A stretch of DNA of 5,937 nucleotides from Gammaproteobacteria bacterium. GTDB taxonomy: Bacteria > Pseudomonadota > Gammaproteobacteria > UBA6429 > Thiohalophilaceae. The translations under genes and the position numbers were made by a program. The DNA lies in contig QILH01000310.1 in assembly GCA_003233255.1 (NCBI GenBank), forward strand, positions 1 through 5,937, given 5' to 3'. Positions 1 through 5,846 of the stretch are shown piece after piece (the first letter of the stretch is position 1; each line of letters starts with the position of its first letter). The notes below the pieces were generated by a model that searched no databases, had not been told where the DNA came from, and was given only the letters and a program-made list of their open reading frames with translations.

Positions 1-787
1 AACCCGTTAAAACAAAAACGAGTAACAACAGCGCGGTCAAAAACCAGCAGACCACATTGGTTTTCAGGCCGAGGGAGGCGGTACCGGAATCGGTCAGCAC
101 ATCGTTATTCTTCAGTGAGTAAACCGTCCAGTACATTGATTTTCGGATTGCGTTGCGCAGTGAACAATACAGGGAAAAATTAAAAATGTGCTGCACCTGA
201 ATGGCCGGGTTCATCAACAGATGGTATCCGGCCTTGCGCAATCGATGGCTGAATTCGACGTCTTCGAGTATCGGCAGGAAGTGCTCATTAAAGCCACCAC
301 TTTTGCGAAAGCTCTGCGCATCGATCGCCAGTGCATGCGTGGCAAGATAATCGGGGTTGTGAGCATGGCGGGTTTCTGAATAATTGATAAACACCGACTG
401 AAACAGGCTAAAGAAACGCTTATCGAACGGCAGGTGGGTATAGCTGCCGCCGATAATCGTATTGGGCTCGGCTATAGCCATGGACTGGTTGACGATGGAC
501 AGGGTTTCTTTTTGCAACAGGCAATCGGCATCGGTAAAAAAAAGAAGCTCGCCGTTGCTATTGGTCGCACCGATATTTCGAGCCTGGGCGGCGCCACCGT
601 GCTGTTCCATTTGCACCAGCTTGCAGGGGAAGCCTTTTATGATCTCGACCGAATTATCCTCAGAGGCGTCATCGATCACCACCACCTCGAAATTTTGATA
701 GTCGCTGGCAAAGACCGCTGCAAGACAGTTTGCGAGGGTGCCCGTGCCCTGATAATTGGGAATAATGATGGAGATGCGTTTTTCCAT
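1..787 (-). CDS. Family 2 glycosyltransferase, C-terminus cut by window edge
   Basis: The minus strand reads open from ATG 787 to the left edge, giving 262 codons without a stop. The N-terminus (MEKRISIIIPNYQG) is the usual GT-A first strand. It is followed by VVVIDDASEDNS near residues 35-46, the conserved AQARNIGA nucleotide-binding stretch at 67-74, the DXD-type metal/sugar-nucleotide motif TDAD at 85-88, and the acceptor-side LEDVEFSHRLRKAG at 174-187, where the acidic pair is E175-D176. These identify an inverting GT2 enzyme that moves a sugar from a nucleotide-sugar onto a glycan or lipid acceptor at the cytoplasmic face of the membrane. A hydrophobic segment starts near residue 244 and continues past the edge, so the full protein is probably a membrane-anchored GT2. 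ATG 787 is the first in-frame start after a TAA at 811-809; its Shine-Dalgarno is weak. A possible -10 (TATACT, 871-866) lies upstream with a poor -35. Donor and acceptor cannot be told. Plus-strand open frames here are shadows. Confidence 0.9.
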   Translation of the reverse strand, partial: MEKRISIIIPNYQGTGTLANCLAAVFASDYQNFEVVVIDDASEDNSVEIIKGFPCKLVQMEQHGGAAQARNIGATNSNGELLFFTDADCLLQKETLSIVNQSMAIAEPNTIIGGSYTHLPFDKRFFSLFQSVFINYSETRHAHNPDYLATHALAIDAQSFRKSGGFNEHFLPILEDVEFSHRLRKAGYHLLMNPAIQVQHIFNFSLYCSLRNAIRKSMYWTVYSLKNNDVLTDSGTASLGLKTNVVCWFLTALLLLVFVLTG

Positions 788-894
788 TCGTCCGCCATTT
801 ACCTTCCATTAAGGGCATGCACCCATTCTTATGCCGTTGTCAGTAAAGTCATAAGTACTCTTTTAAGTATAGTGTAATATCCCGCCTTCCTGAA

Positions 895-916
895 AAATGA
901 TGCAAATGCATCATTT
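895..916. repeat. Perfect 9-bp inverted repeat, candidate operator
   Basis: The arms AAATGATGC (895-903) and GCATCATTT (908-916) are exact reverse complements around a 4-base AAAT centre. The repeat sits between two divergent genes, so it cannot be a terminator for either, and no T-run follows it. Its centre is 21 bp, about two helical turns, from the centre of the FNR-like box at 920-933, and it carries the same TGAT/ATCA half-sites at a wider spacing (8 bases instead of 4). An operator for a dimeric regulator is the likeliest role; which regulator is unknown. Confidence 0.5.
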
Positions 917-919
917 CAT

Positions 920-933
920 TTGATCCGGATCAG
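920..933 (+). promoter_or_regulatory. FNR/Anr-type binding site
   Basis: The sequence TTGATCCGGATCAG matches the FNR/Anr consensus TTGAT-N4-ATCAA at nine of ten defined positions; only the last A is replaced by G. Its core is a 12-bp perfect palindrome (921-932). It lies 88 bases before the rhodanese start. A TATTTT at 971-976 could serve as a -10, which would put the box centre about 55-60 bases upstream of transcription start, close to the -61.5 placement of class I activation. FNR-family proteins switch genes in response to oxygen loss or nitric oxide. The rhodanese gene is the natural target, but the divergent glycosyltransferase cannot be excluded. DNR/NnrR-type relatives read nearly the same site. 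Confidence 0.65.
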
Positions 934-1009
934 GGCTGTAATTAGATGGAATATCACTGCAAGAGAGGAATATTTTAATTGGTCCTGCACAAGTCGCTTG
1001 TGAGGATAC

Positions 1010-1016
1010 AGGAGGT
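1010..1016 (+). promoter_or_regulatory. Ribosome binding site of the rhodanese gene
   Basis: AGGAGGT lies five bases before ATG 1022. It is a near-perfect Shine-Dalgarno match and fixes that start codon, which also places a signal peptide at the N-terminus. Confidence 0.9.
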
Positions 1017-1021
1017 ACATT

Positions 1022-2035
1022 ATGAACAGATTACGAACATGGCAAATCTATGCTGTTGGGATTCTGTCTATTTTTCTACTCAGCGGAGCCGGGATCACCC
1101 TGGCATCAAGCTGGACCAATCCTGAGCTTCTAATCACACCTGAGACGCTCAAGAAAAACATCGGTAAAGATAATTGGGTGGTTGTTGATTGTCGGGATCT
1201 GGAAGCCTACGCAAAGGGGCATATTAAAGGAGCCATCAGTCTCGGTAAACGTTGTAAGAAGGCGTTAAGAGATCCGACGGCAAGAGTGTTTTCGGATCCC
1301 AAAAAATATGAAAAACTTTTTGGTAGGGTGGGTATTGGTAATGACACCCATGTCGTTTTTTACCATGGCGATCTCAAAACATTAACCGACGCGACGGTTG
1401 GTTTCTGGATCATGGAATATCTTGGGCATGATAAGGCTCATGTTCTCAACGGTGGGCTCGAAGCCTGGCGCAAGGCAGGCAACCGACTCGACAATAAACC
1501 GGTCAGAAAAAGTCCTAAGACATTTAAGGTTAAGCTGGTGCCAGGTCGCTTCAGCACAACCGGTGAAGTCGTGGATATTGCCCAGGGAAATTTGAAAAAC
1601 GTACAACTGATTGATTCCAGGACCAAAAAGGAATATGACGGCAAAGATATCCGTGCAATCAGAGGTGGGCATATTCCCAATGTGACCATGATCAAGTCAC
1701 ATGTTGAAACCGTACTGCAGAAAAAAGACAAGAAGACCGGCAAGATGAAACCAACCGGTTACCTTGATGCGGATCAGGCACACAAGGCGTTTGGCAAGCT
1801 GGACAAAAACAAACGTACGGTCGCTTATTGTCAGACCGGTACACGTTCGACCTTGACGTATCTGCAACTCAGGCTGCTTGGCTTTAAAGATCCTGCGAAC
1901 TGGGATGACTCCTGGAGAGTTTATGGGTCTTCGTTGATGTTGCCTGTTGAAGGTGAACAGTGGTTTAACTTCGCCAAGATGAATAAGGAGATGAAAAAGC
2001 TTAAGAAGAAAGTTAAGGCGCTGGAAAAGAAGTAA
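1022..2035 (+). CDS. Exported two-domain rhodanese sulfurtransferase
   Basis: This 337-residue protein belongs to the tandem-rhodanese family (thiosulfate or 3-mercaptopyruvate sulfurtransferases), which move a sulfane sulfur onto an acceptor through a cysteine persulfide. Residues 1-28 form a Sec-type signal: positively charged start, hydrophobic core about 9-21, and a plausible cut after Ala28, so the enzyme should act in the periplasm. Rhodanese domain 1 (about 36-152) shows VVDCRD (54-59), GHIKGAISL and LNGGLEAW (142-149). It has no cysteine at the expected active-site loop (FYHGDLKT), which is normal for the structural domain. Domain 2 (about 176-310) shows LIDSR (196-200), GHIPN (216-220) and the active-site loop CQTGTR, with catalytic Cys270. 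The loop differs from the CRKGVT-type and CGSGVT-type loops of classical enzymes, so the donor is uncertain. The last 20 residues are lysine-rich and look helical, an extra tail beyond the usual fold. The gene is preceded by an FNR-like box and is convergent with the small gene at 2175-2375. Confidence 0.92.
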   Translation: MNRLRTWQIYAVGILSIFLLSGAGITLASSWTNPELLITPETLKKNIGKDNWVVVDCRDLEAYAKGHIKGAISLGKRCKKALRDPTARVFSDPKKYEKLFGRVGIGNDTHVVFYHGDLKTLTDATVGFWIMEYLGHDKAHVLNGGLEAWRKAGNRLDNKPVRKSPKTFKVKLVPGRFSTTGEVVDIAQGNLKNVQLIDSRTKKEYDGKDIRAIRGGHIPNVTMIKSHVETVLQKKDKKTGKMKPTGYLDADQAHKAFGKLDKNKRTVAYCQTGTRSTLTYLQLRLLGFKDPANWDDSWRVYGSSLMLPVEGEQWFNFAKMNKEMKKLKKKVKALEKK

Positions 2036-2132
2036 ACAGGTAAGGACTAAAGGCTAAGCTGGGTGGGGTTGGTAAAGCCCATCTGGCCAGGCCAGTGTTC
2101 TGGAATAAAGTTTTAATTAAAGCTTTAGTTTG

Positions 2133-2159
2133 GAACGGTGTGGAACACACAATCCGTTC
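2133..2159. repeat. Bulged inverted repeat between convergent genes
   Basis: GAACGG (2133-2138) pairs with CCGTTC (2154-2159), and inside it TGTG (2139-2142) pairs with CACA (2146-2149) around a GAA loop, leaving a CAAT bulge. This gives about ten pairs in the spacer between the converging rhodanese and small redox genes. A second small repeat, CTGGC-CAG-GCCAG, lies at 2083-2095. Neither is followed by a T-run on either strand, so they are not canonical intrinsic terminators, although they may protect 3' ends or act weakly as terminators. Confidence 0.35.
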
Positions 2160-2174
2160 TGCGAATAGCGATGA

Positions 2175-2375
2175 TCATGCATTTTCAATTTTGTTATTTA
2201 TTTTCTCGAGCAGGGCGGCAAGATCCATATCTTTTTCCTGTGCGAGACGTTGCATCGTCCACATCATTGTTGAATCATTGCCGCAGCCACACAGGCCAAG
2301 CTCCATGAACCAGTCGGTGAGTTCTGGATAGTCTCGAAGTACGGTGCCTACCGTTGTTGAAGTTTCTATTTCCAT
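2175..2375 (-). CDS. Small DUF1858/ScdA_N-like Cys-X-Cys protein
   Basis: The 66-residue product has no signal peptide or membrane span and should be cytoplasmic. Its layout is that of DUF1858 and ScdA_N helical domains: TVGTVLRDYPELTDWFMELG (8-27), a cysteine motif, then a helix ending LAALLEKINNKIENA. These domains occur alone or fused to hybrid-cluster and iron-sulfur-repair proteins, and are thought to have redox or metal roles. The cysteines here are Cys29-Gly30-Cys31, a CXC, whereas DUF1858 typically has CXXC and ScdA_N has CCGG. ATG 2375 is the only plausible start, because TAA and TGA lie in frame just upstream; it has no Shine-Dalgarno. A TATTAT seven bases before the ATG fits a -10 that would give a leaderless message. 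The gene is divergent from the flavoprotein, with 65 bases between starts. The family assignment is from remembered pattern; biochemical function is unknown. Confidence 0.75.
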   Translation of the reverse strand: MEIETSTTVGTVLRDYPELTDWFMELGLCGCGNDSTMMWTMQRLAQEKDMDLAALLEKINNKIENA

Positions 2376-2424
2376 GTTAGTAATAATAGTTCATTAGCGA
2401 AAATAGTTTCTAAAAAATGTCTGC

Positions 2425-2431
2425 AAGGAGG
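2425..2431 (+). promoter_or_regulatory. Ribosome binding site deciding the GTG start of the flavoprotein
   Basis: AAGGAGG stands nine bases before GTG 2441. The upstream in-frame ATG at 2417 has only an A/T-rich leader (TTTCTAAAAA) with no Shine-Dalgarno, and starting there would place this motif inside the coding region. The GTG is therefore the better start. Confidence 0.8.
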
Positions 2432-2440
2432 TTTTGGTTA

Positions 2441-3589
2441 GTGGGTATTGATAAGGATGCAATAACCATTTCGGGTGCTGGACCCGCAGGCCTGGCCGCA
2501 GCCATCACCCTGGCCAAAGCCGGGCAACGCGTAATCGTGTATGAACGCCATGCCGAAGTGGGTAGTCGATTCCATGGCGACCTGCAGGGACTTGAAAACT
2601 GGACAACGACAGGTAACGTTCTGCAGGAGCTGGCCGGACTGGGCATAGAAACCAGTTTTTCGGCAACCCCATTTCATGATGTGACCTTGTTTGATCCTGA
2701 AGGTCACGAACACCACTACCATTCACCGCAACCCATGGCCTATATTGTTCACCGTGGTGCAGCAGCAGGCACTCTTGATAGCGGGCTTAAAGATCAGGCG
2801 TTGAATGCCGGGGTCGAGATCCGTTTTGGAAAAACCTGCCGCCAGTTACCGGCCGGAGGGATCGATGCCGGTGGCCCGCACGGCGCTGACGCTATTGGTG
2901 TGGGTTACCTGTTTGAAACGGATATGGCCGATGGCGCATATGTCGCACTGTCGAACCAACTGGCTCCCGGGGGATATGCCTATCTGCTTATTCAGGGTGG
3001 ACAAGGCACGTTAATGTCATGGATGTATGCTGATTTTCATAATGAAAAAATACACCTACAACGTTGTGAGGAATTTTTTTACGACAAAATGAAACTGGAG
3101 ATGAAAAATCCACGGCATACTGGCGGTGCGGCCAATTTTTTGTACCCCCGTTCAGCACGCAAAGGCGGACTATTGTATGCAGGCGAATCGGCCGGTTTTC
3201 AGGATGCGCTGTGGGGCTTCGGCATGCGTTACGCGATGCTTTCGGGATGTCTTGCCGCAAAGGCGTTGCTTGCCGATCGGCCTGAGGATTATGATCGCCT
3301 CTGGCACAAACGGTTGGGCGGTCAGCTTCAGGCGGTGTTGGTGAATCGTTATTTTTATCAACGCATGAATGATCGTGGATTTAACCTTTTACTGAACAGC
3401 ATCGATCGTGCCATGCAACGTAAACCAGATGGACGCCGCTGGCTGCATGATTACACCGCGCTGCGATTTTGGAAGGCACTGTGTTTTCCGTTTATAAACC
3501 GATTGCATCATTCAAAGCGTTCGGCGCCGGATGCGTCGGCCGAGGATTGTGATTGTACCTGGTGCCGTTGCCAGCACTCCCGGCCCTGA
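2441..3589 (+). CDS. FAD-dependent oxidoreductase, geranylgeranyl-reductase-like, with C-terminal Cys cluster
   Basis: From GTG 2441 the product is 382 residues. It opens with a Rossmann FAD-binding motif, ISGAGPAGLAAAITLAKAG (10-28), followed by the ribose-binding acid in VYER (E35). YIVHRGAAAGTLDSGLKDQA (101-120) resembles the segment that ends in a long helix in geranylgeranyl-reductase and PHBH-type flavoproteins. The second FAD motif is YAGESAGFQDALWGFGMRYAM (246-266), where the usual GD is GE. These features place it in the FAD/NAD(P)-binding superfamily near the geranylgeranyl-reductase branch; the substrate cannot be read from sequence. The oddest feature is the C-terminus: Cys370, Cys372, Cys375 and Cys377 (CXCXXCXC) within the last 13 residues, suited to metal or Fe-S binding or disulfide exchange. 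No signal peptide or membrane span is evident, so it is probably cytoplasmic or peripheral. It is divergent from the small CXC gene and probably shares its promoter region (2376-2424). No clear terminator follows. Confidence 0.85.
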   Translation: MGIDKDAITISGAGPAGLAAAITLAKAGQRVIVYERHAEVGSRFHGDLQGLENWTTTGNVLQELAGLGIETSFSATPFHDVTLFDPEGHEHHYHSPQPMAYIVHRGAAAGTLDSGLKDQALNAGVEIRFGKTCRQLPAGGIDAGGPHGADAIGVGYLFETDMADGAYVALSNQLAPGGYAYLLIQGGQGTLMSWMYADFHNEKIHLQRCEEFFYDKMKLEMKNPRHTGGAANFLYPRSARKGGLLYAGESAGFQDALWGFGMRYAMLSGCLAAKALLADRPEDYDRLWHKRLGGQLQAVLVNRYFYQRMNDRGFNLLLNSIDRAMQRKPDGRRWLHDYTALRFWKALCFPFINRLHHSKRSAPDASAEDCDCTWCRCQHSRP

Positions 3590-3717
3590 ACGACTTGACC
3601 TGTCACTAACACACATCTTCTATACTTATATTGTACATTTAACATAACCAGCGATCAGGATAGTAAGAATGTCAGTAGGTGCAGTGTCCATTGGCAGATT
3701 ATTTTAGCTGGCAAACT

Positions 3718-3846
3718 ATGGAGCGTTTTATGGAATGGTTGGCGGAAAACTGGGTGTGGGTATTGATCGGTGTTGTGTTTATTGGCATGCATTTGCTGGG
3801 CCATGGTCGGCATGGCAAGCGGAACAAGTCAAACAAACACAAATAG
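3718..3846 (+). CDS. 42-residue single-span membrane microprotein
   Basis: The product is MERFMEWLAE at the start, a hydrophobic aromatic segment at about 11-28 (NWVWVLIGVVFIGMHLLG), and a basic tail rich in His, Gly, Lys and Asn (H25, H29, H32, then KRNKSNKHK). By the positive-inside rule the tail should be cytoplasmic. It resembles in style the short membrane proteins with a His/Gly tail grouped near DUF2933, but I do not claim membership. Shine-Dalgarno support for ATG 3718 is poor. An in-frame GTG at 3679 would add 13 residues. A mini-frame of 12 codons (3669-3707) with AGGA eight bases ahead ends ten bases before the ATG and could couple translation. Upstream, TTGACC (3595-3600) and TATACT (3621-3626) are promoter-like, but their 20-base spacing is too long. 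It lies 128 bases after the flavoprotein, same strand. Confidence 0.55.
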   Translation: MERFMEWLAENWVWVLIGVVFIGMHLLGHGRHGKRNKSNKHK

Positions 3847-4111
3847 CCCCGTGACATTAACGACCGCAGAGCATGAATTTGTGTTTATGTAATTTAGAGT
3901 TGTTGAGATATCTTTTCTTTAAATTATAAGGAGTCAATAAAAAAAGGGTTAGAATGGATTTCCCAATTACTGCCAATTACTTAATAAATAAACACCGCTG
4001 TTGGTATTTTACAAAATCATAATGGAAGTTTCTGAATAGAACCAATATGTAGATTTTACTTGTCTGTCCGGCCATCACACCAATTCAAAGTTCAGTATCA
4101 TCTCGTAAGTA
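3847..4111. other. AT-rich spacer between converging genes, no supported gene
   Basis: This stretch separates the microprotein from the 3' end of the chemoreceptor. I see only weak signals. A 22-residue frame at 3954-4022 (MDFPITANYLINKHRCWYF...) has a partial Shine-Dalgarno (AAGGG). CCAATTAC occurs twice ten bases apart (3963-3970 and 3973-3980). A perfect palindrome AGTTTTAAAACT (4115-4126) lies just past the spacer, next to the chemoreceptor stop. There is no GC-rich stem followed by a T-run, so no intrinsic terminator can be assigned to either gene. Confidence 0.5.
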
Positions 4112-5734
4112 TTAAGTTTTAAAACTCCCCATTCTGTTTTGCAGCTCGCTGGCAAGCCGTTCCAGCTCCTGGCTGGCGGCAGCAGTATGTTCAGCACCTT
4201 CGGCTGCCTGTACGGACAGTGTACTAATGGACGTGATGTTATGATTAATATCTTCAGCAACAGACGATTGTTCATCGGCGGCACTTGCGATCTGGGTATT
4301 CATGTCTACTATTTTTGATACTGCAGCGGTGATTGAAGTTAATGCTTCACCGGCTTGTTGTGCCTTATCGACCGTATGCTGAGTTTTTTCTTCACCTTGT
4401 TGCATGGCCTTCACGGCAGACTTGGTGCCTTCCTGCAAGCGTTCAATCATCTTCTGTATTTCCTGGGTGGATTCCTGAGTGCGGCTGGCAAGGGTACGTA
4501 CTTCATCGGCAACCACGGCAAAGCCGCGGCCTTGTTCACCGGCACGGGCCGCTTCGATAGCGGCATTGAGTGCCAGTAAGTTTGTTTGTTCGGCAATACC
4601 CTTAATCACATCTAGCACGGTACCAATTTGATCGGCATTTTCTTCGACTGTGTGGATCACTTCTGCTGTGTTATGCACTTCACTGGCTAAATCATTAATA
4701 GATGAAATAACCTGTGTGACAACATTTTGCCCATTGGTTGATTCTGAATCGGCCTGTTGAGCCGCAGTGGAGGCTTCGGTTGCATGGCGAGCCACTTCCT
4801 GCACGGTAGACGCCATTTCATTAATCGCGGTTGCAACTTGTTCTATTTTCGATTCCTGCTGGTTCACATTCAGTTTTGTGTCGACACTGATTTCGGTGAG
4901 TTGTTGTGCTGAACTGGTCAGCTTTAATCCTGAAGCACTTGCGTCGCGGATCAGGCCCTGTATTTTTTCCACAAAGGCATTAAAGGCTTGTGCGAGTTGT
5001 GCTGCTTCATCTTTACCGCTTGCATCAAGGCGACGGGTTAAATCACCTTCGCCGCTGGCAATATTATTGAGGGAACCGATAATACCGCTTAATGTCTGGC
5101 GTATAAGCCGTGTAATAAGAAATGCGACTGCAATGGTGAGACTAATAACAAGAATGGAAAATATAAAAGCATTGAGTCTTGCCTGAGAGGTTTGCTGTAA
5201 CAGTTCTTTTTCCAGAGTGACGGCCTTTTTTTCTTCAGCTAAAACGAGCTTTTGCACGGTGATTCTGACTTTTTGCCAATGGGGATGTTCCTGTGAAACC
5301 AGAATTTGTTTTGCTGTTTCGATATCAGCACTTTTCATCGCTTCTAACACTTTTAATTTAGCGCTTCGGGATTGCTGCCAGTGTGTTTTTATTTTAGCCA
5401 GCTCGTTTTGTAAGTCTGGGTTGTTTGTTGCTAATGTGTTGGCTTTTTGTAAAGCATCATCAAATCGTTTAATGGCTTTGGGGACAACTTTAAAGGGTTT
5501 TTTAAGATGGGGTCTTAAGACTAAATTTCGTAATGCCATTCCAGACAGCAGGCCATCGGCGAACATGGTCTGGTAGGCATGCTGGCGTGCATAATTTTCC
5601 TGAAAAAATTGTTCAAATTTATTACCGATAGACTGGGAAGCACTCATTGAAATCCATGTAGCGGCCAGAAAAAATACAATAACAAGGCTAAAGGCTATTC
5701 CAAGCTTTATGGAAATAGTGAGGTTTTTTAACAT
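4112..5734 (-). CDS. Methyl-accepting chemotaxis protein
   Basis: This complete 540-residue transmembrane chemoreceptor signals ligand occupancy to the CheA/CheW array and so to the flagellar motor. It has a first membrane helix at about 7-29, a helical periplasmic sensor region at 30-188 (of four-helix-bundle type, with GLLSGMALRNLVLRP at 61-75), and a second membrane helix at about 188-209. A HAMP linker follows at 210-262 (SLNNIASGEGDLTRRL, then FNAFVEKIQ), then a long coiled-coil signalling domain. The hairpin tip, residues 382-413, is nearly canonical (EQTNLLALNAAIEAARAGEQ, GRGFAVVADEVR). Glu/Gln-rich stretches near 292-320 and 485-515 are the likely methylation helices. The protein ends MGSFKT and lacks a NWETF-type tether for CheR/CheB. 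Ligand unknown. GGGAGA six bases before ATG 5734 supports the start, and a sigma-28 promoter at 5794-5820 ties it to the flagellar regulon. It stands alone in the window with no che genes beside it. Confidence 0.97.
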   Translation of the reverse strand: MLKNLTISIKLGIAFSLVIVFFLAATWISMSASQSIGNKFEQFFQENYARQHAYQTMFADGLLSGMALRNLVLRPHLKKPFKVVPKAIKRFDDALQKANTLATNNPDLQNELAKIKTHWQQSRSAKLKVLEAMKSADIETAKQILVSQEHPHWQKVRITVQKLVLAEEKKAVTLEKELLQQTSQARLNAFIFSILVISLTIAVAFLITRLIRQTLSGIIGSLNNIASGEGDLTRRLDASGKDEAAQLAQAFNAFVEKIQGLIRDASASGLKLTSSAQQLTEISVDTKLNVNQQESKIEQVATAINEMASTVQEVARHATEASTAAQQADSESTNGQNVVTQVISSINDLASEVHNTAEVIHTVEENADQIGTVLDVIKGIAEQTNLLALNAAIEAARAGEQGRGFAVVADEVRTLASRTQESTQEIQKMIERLQEGTKSAVKAMQQGEEKTQHTVDKAQQAGEALTSITAAVSKIVDMNTQIASAADEQSSVAEDINHNITSISTLSVQAAEGAEHTAAASQELERLASELQNRMGSFKT

Positions 5735-5740
5735 GCGGAT

Positions 5741-5746
5741 TCTCCC
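5741..5746 (-). promoter_or_regulatory. Ribosome binding site of the chemoreceptor gene
   Basis: On the minus strand GGGAGA ends six bases before ATG 5734, a good Shine-Dalgarno match that confirms the start and places the first membrane helix at the N-terminus. Confidence 0.75.
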
Positions 5747-5763
5747 GATAACATTCGAATCTT

Positions 5764-5781
5764 AAAGGGCAATTTGCCTTT
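5764..5781 (-). repeat. Hairpin in the chemoreceptor 5' leader
   Basis: AAAGGGC (5764-5770) and GCCTTT (5776-5781) pair with a one-base bulge around an AATTT loop. It lies between the predicted sigma-28 transcription start (about 5787) and the ribosome binding site, so it would form near the 5' end of the message and could affect stability. No regulatory role is shown. Confidence 0.35.
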
Positions 5782-5793
5782 AATACCTGAAAT

Positions 5794-5820
5794 TTATCGG
5801 CCTGGCACACGAAGTCTTGA
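5794..5820 (-). promoter_or_regulatory. Sigma-28 (FliA-type) flagellar promoter
   Basis: On the minus strand the -10 element GCCGATAA (5801-5794) is an exact match to the sigma-28 consensus. Eleven bases upstream sits TCAAGACT (5820-5813), which fits the -35 position (enteric TAAAGTTT; the TCAAG form is, from memory, the one described in Pseudomonas). Spacing is exactly that of the family. Transcription would start near 5787 with a leader of about 53 bases before ATG 5734. This puts the chemoreceptor under late flagellar gene control. Confidence 0.8.
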
Positions 5821-5846
5821 GTCATTTGTGATTTTAATCTAAATTT

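Noticed and set aside
188..379. Plus-strand 63-residue open frame
   Set aside because: Antisense shadow of the glycosyltransferase catalytic domain.
434..877. Plus-strand 147-residue open frame
   Set aside because: It lies almost wholly opposite the glycosyltransferase, whose motifs are unmistakable on the minus strand, and it has no family resemblance.
2083..2095. CTGGC-CAG-GCCAG as the rhodanese terminator
   Set aside because: The stem has only five pairs and no immediate T-run follows.
2095..2331. Plus-strand 78-residue open frame
   Set aside because: Overlaps the small Cys-X-Cys gene on the opposite strand and lacks a ribosome binding site; the minus-strand product has a recognisable domain pattern.
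2417..2440. ATG 2417 as the flavoprotein start
   Set aside because: No Shine-Dalgarno precedes it, while a strong one lies inside the extra eight codons at the right distance from GTG 2441.
3963..3980. Repeated CCAATTAC as a possible iteron or CRISPR-like array
   Set aside because: Only two copies of eight bases, ten bases apart, with no further units.
3954..4022. 22-residue frame in the AT-rich spacer
   Set aside because: Too short, with only a partial ribosome binding site and an internal direct repeat; nothing supports coding beyond an open frame.
4767..5186. Plus-strand 139-residue open frame
   Set aside because: Antisense shadow of the chemoreceptor HAMP and signalling helices; Ser/Cys-rich composition typical of a reverse reading.
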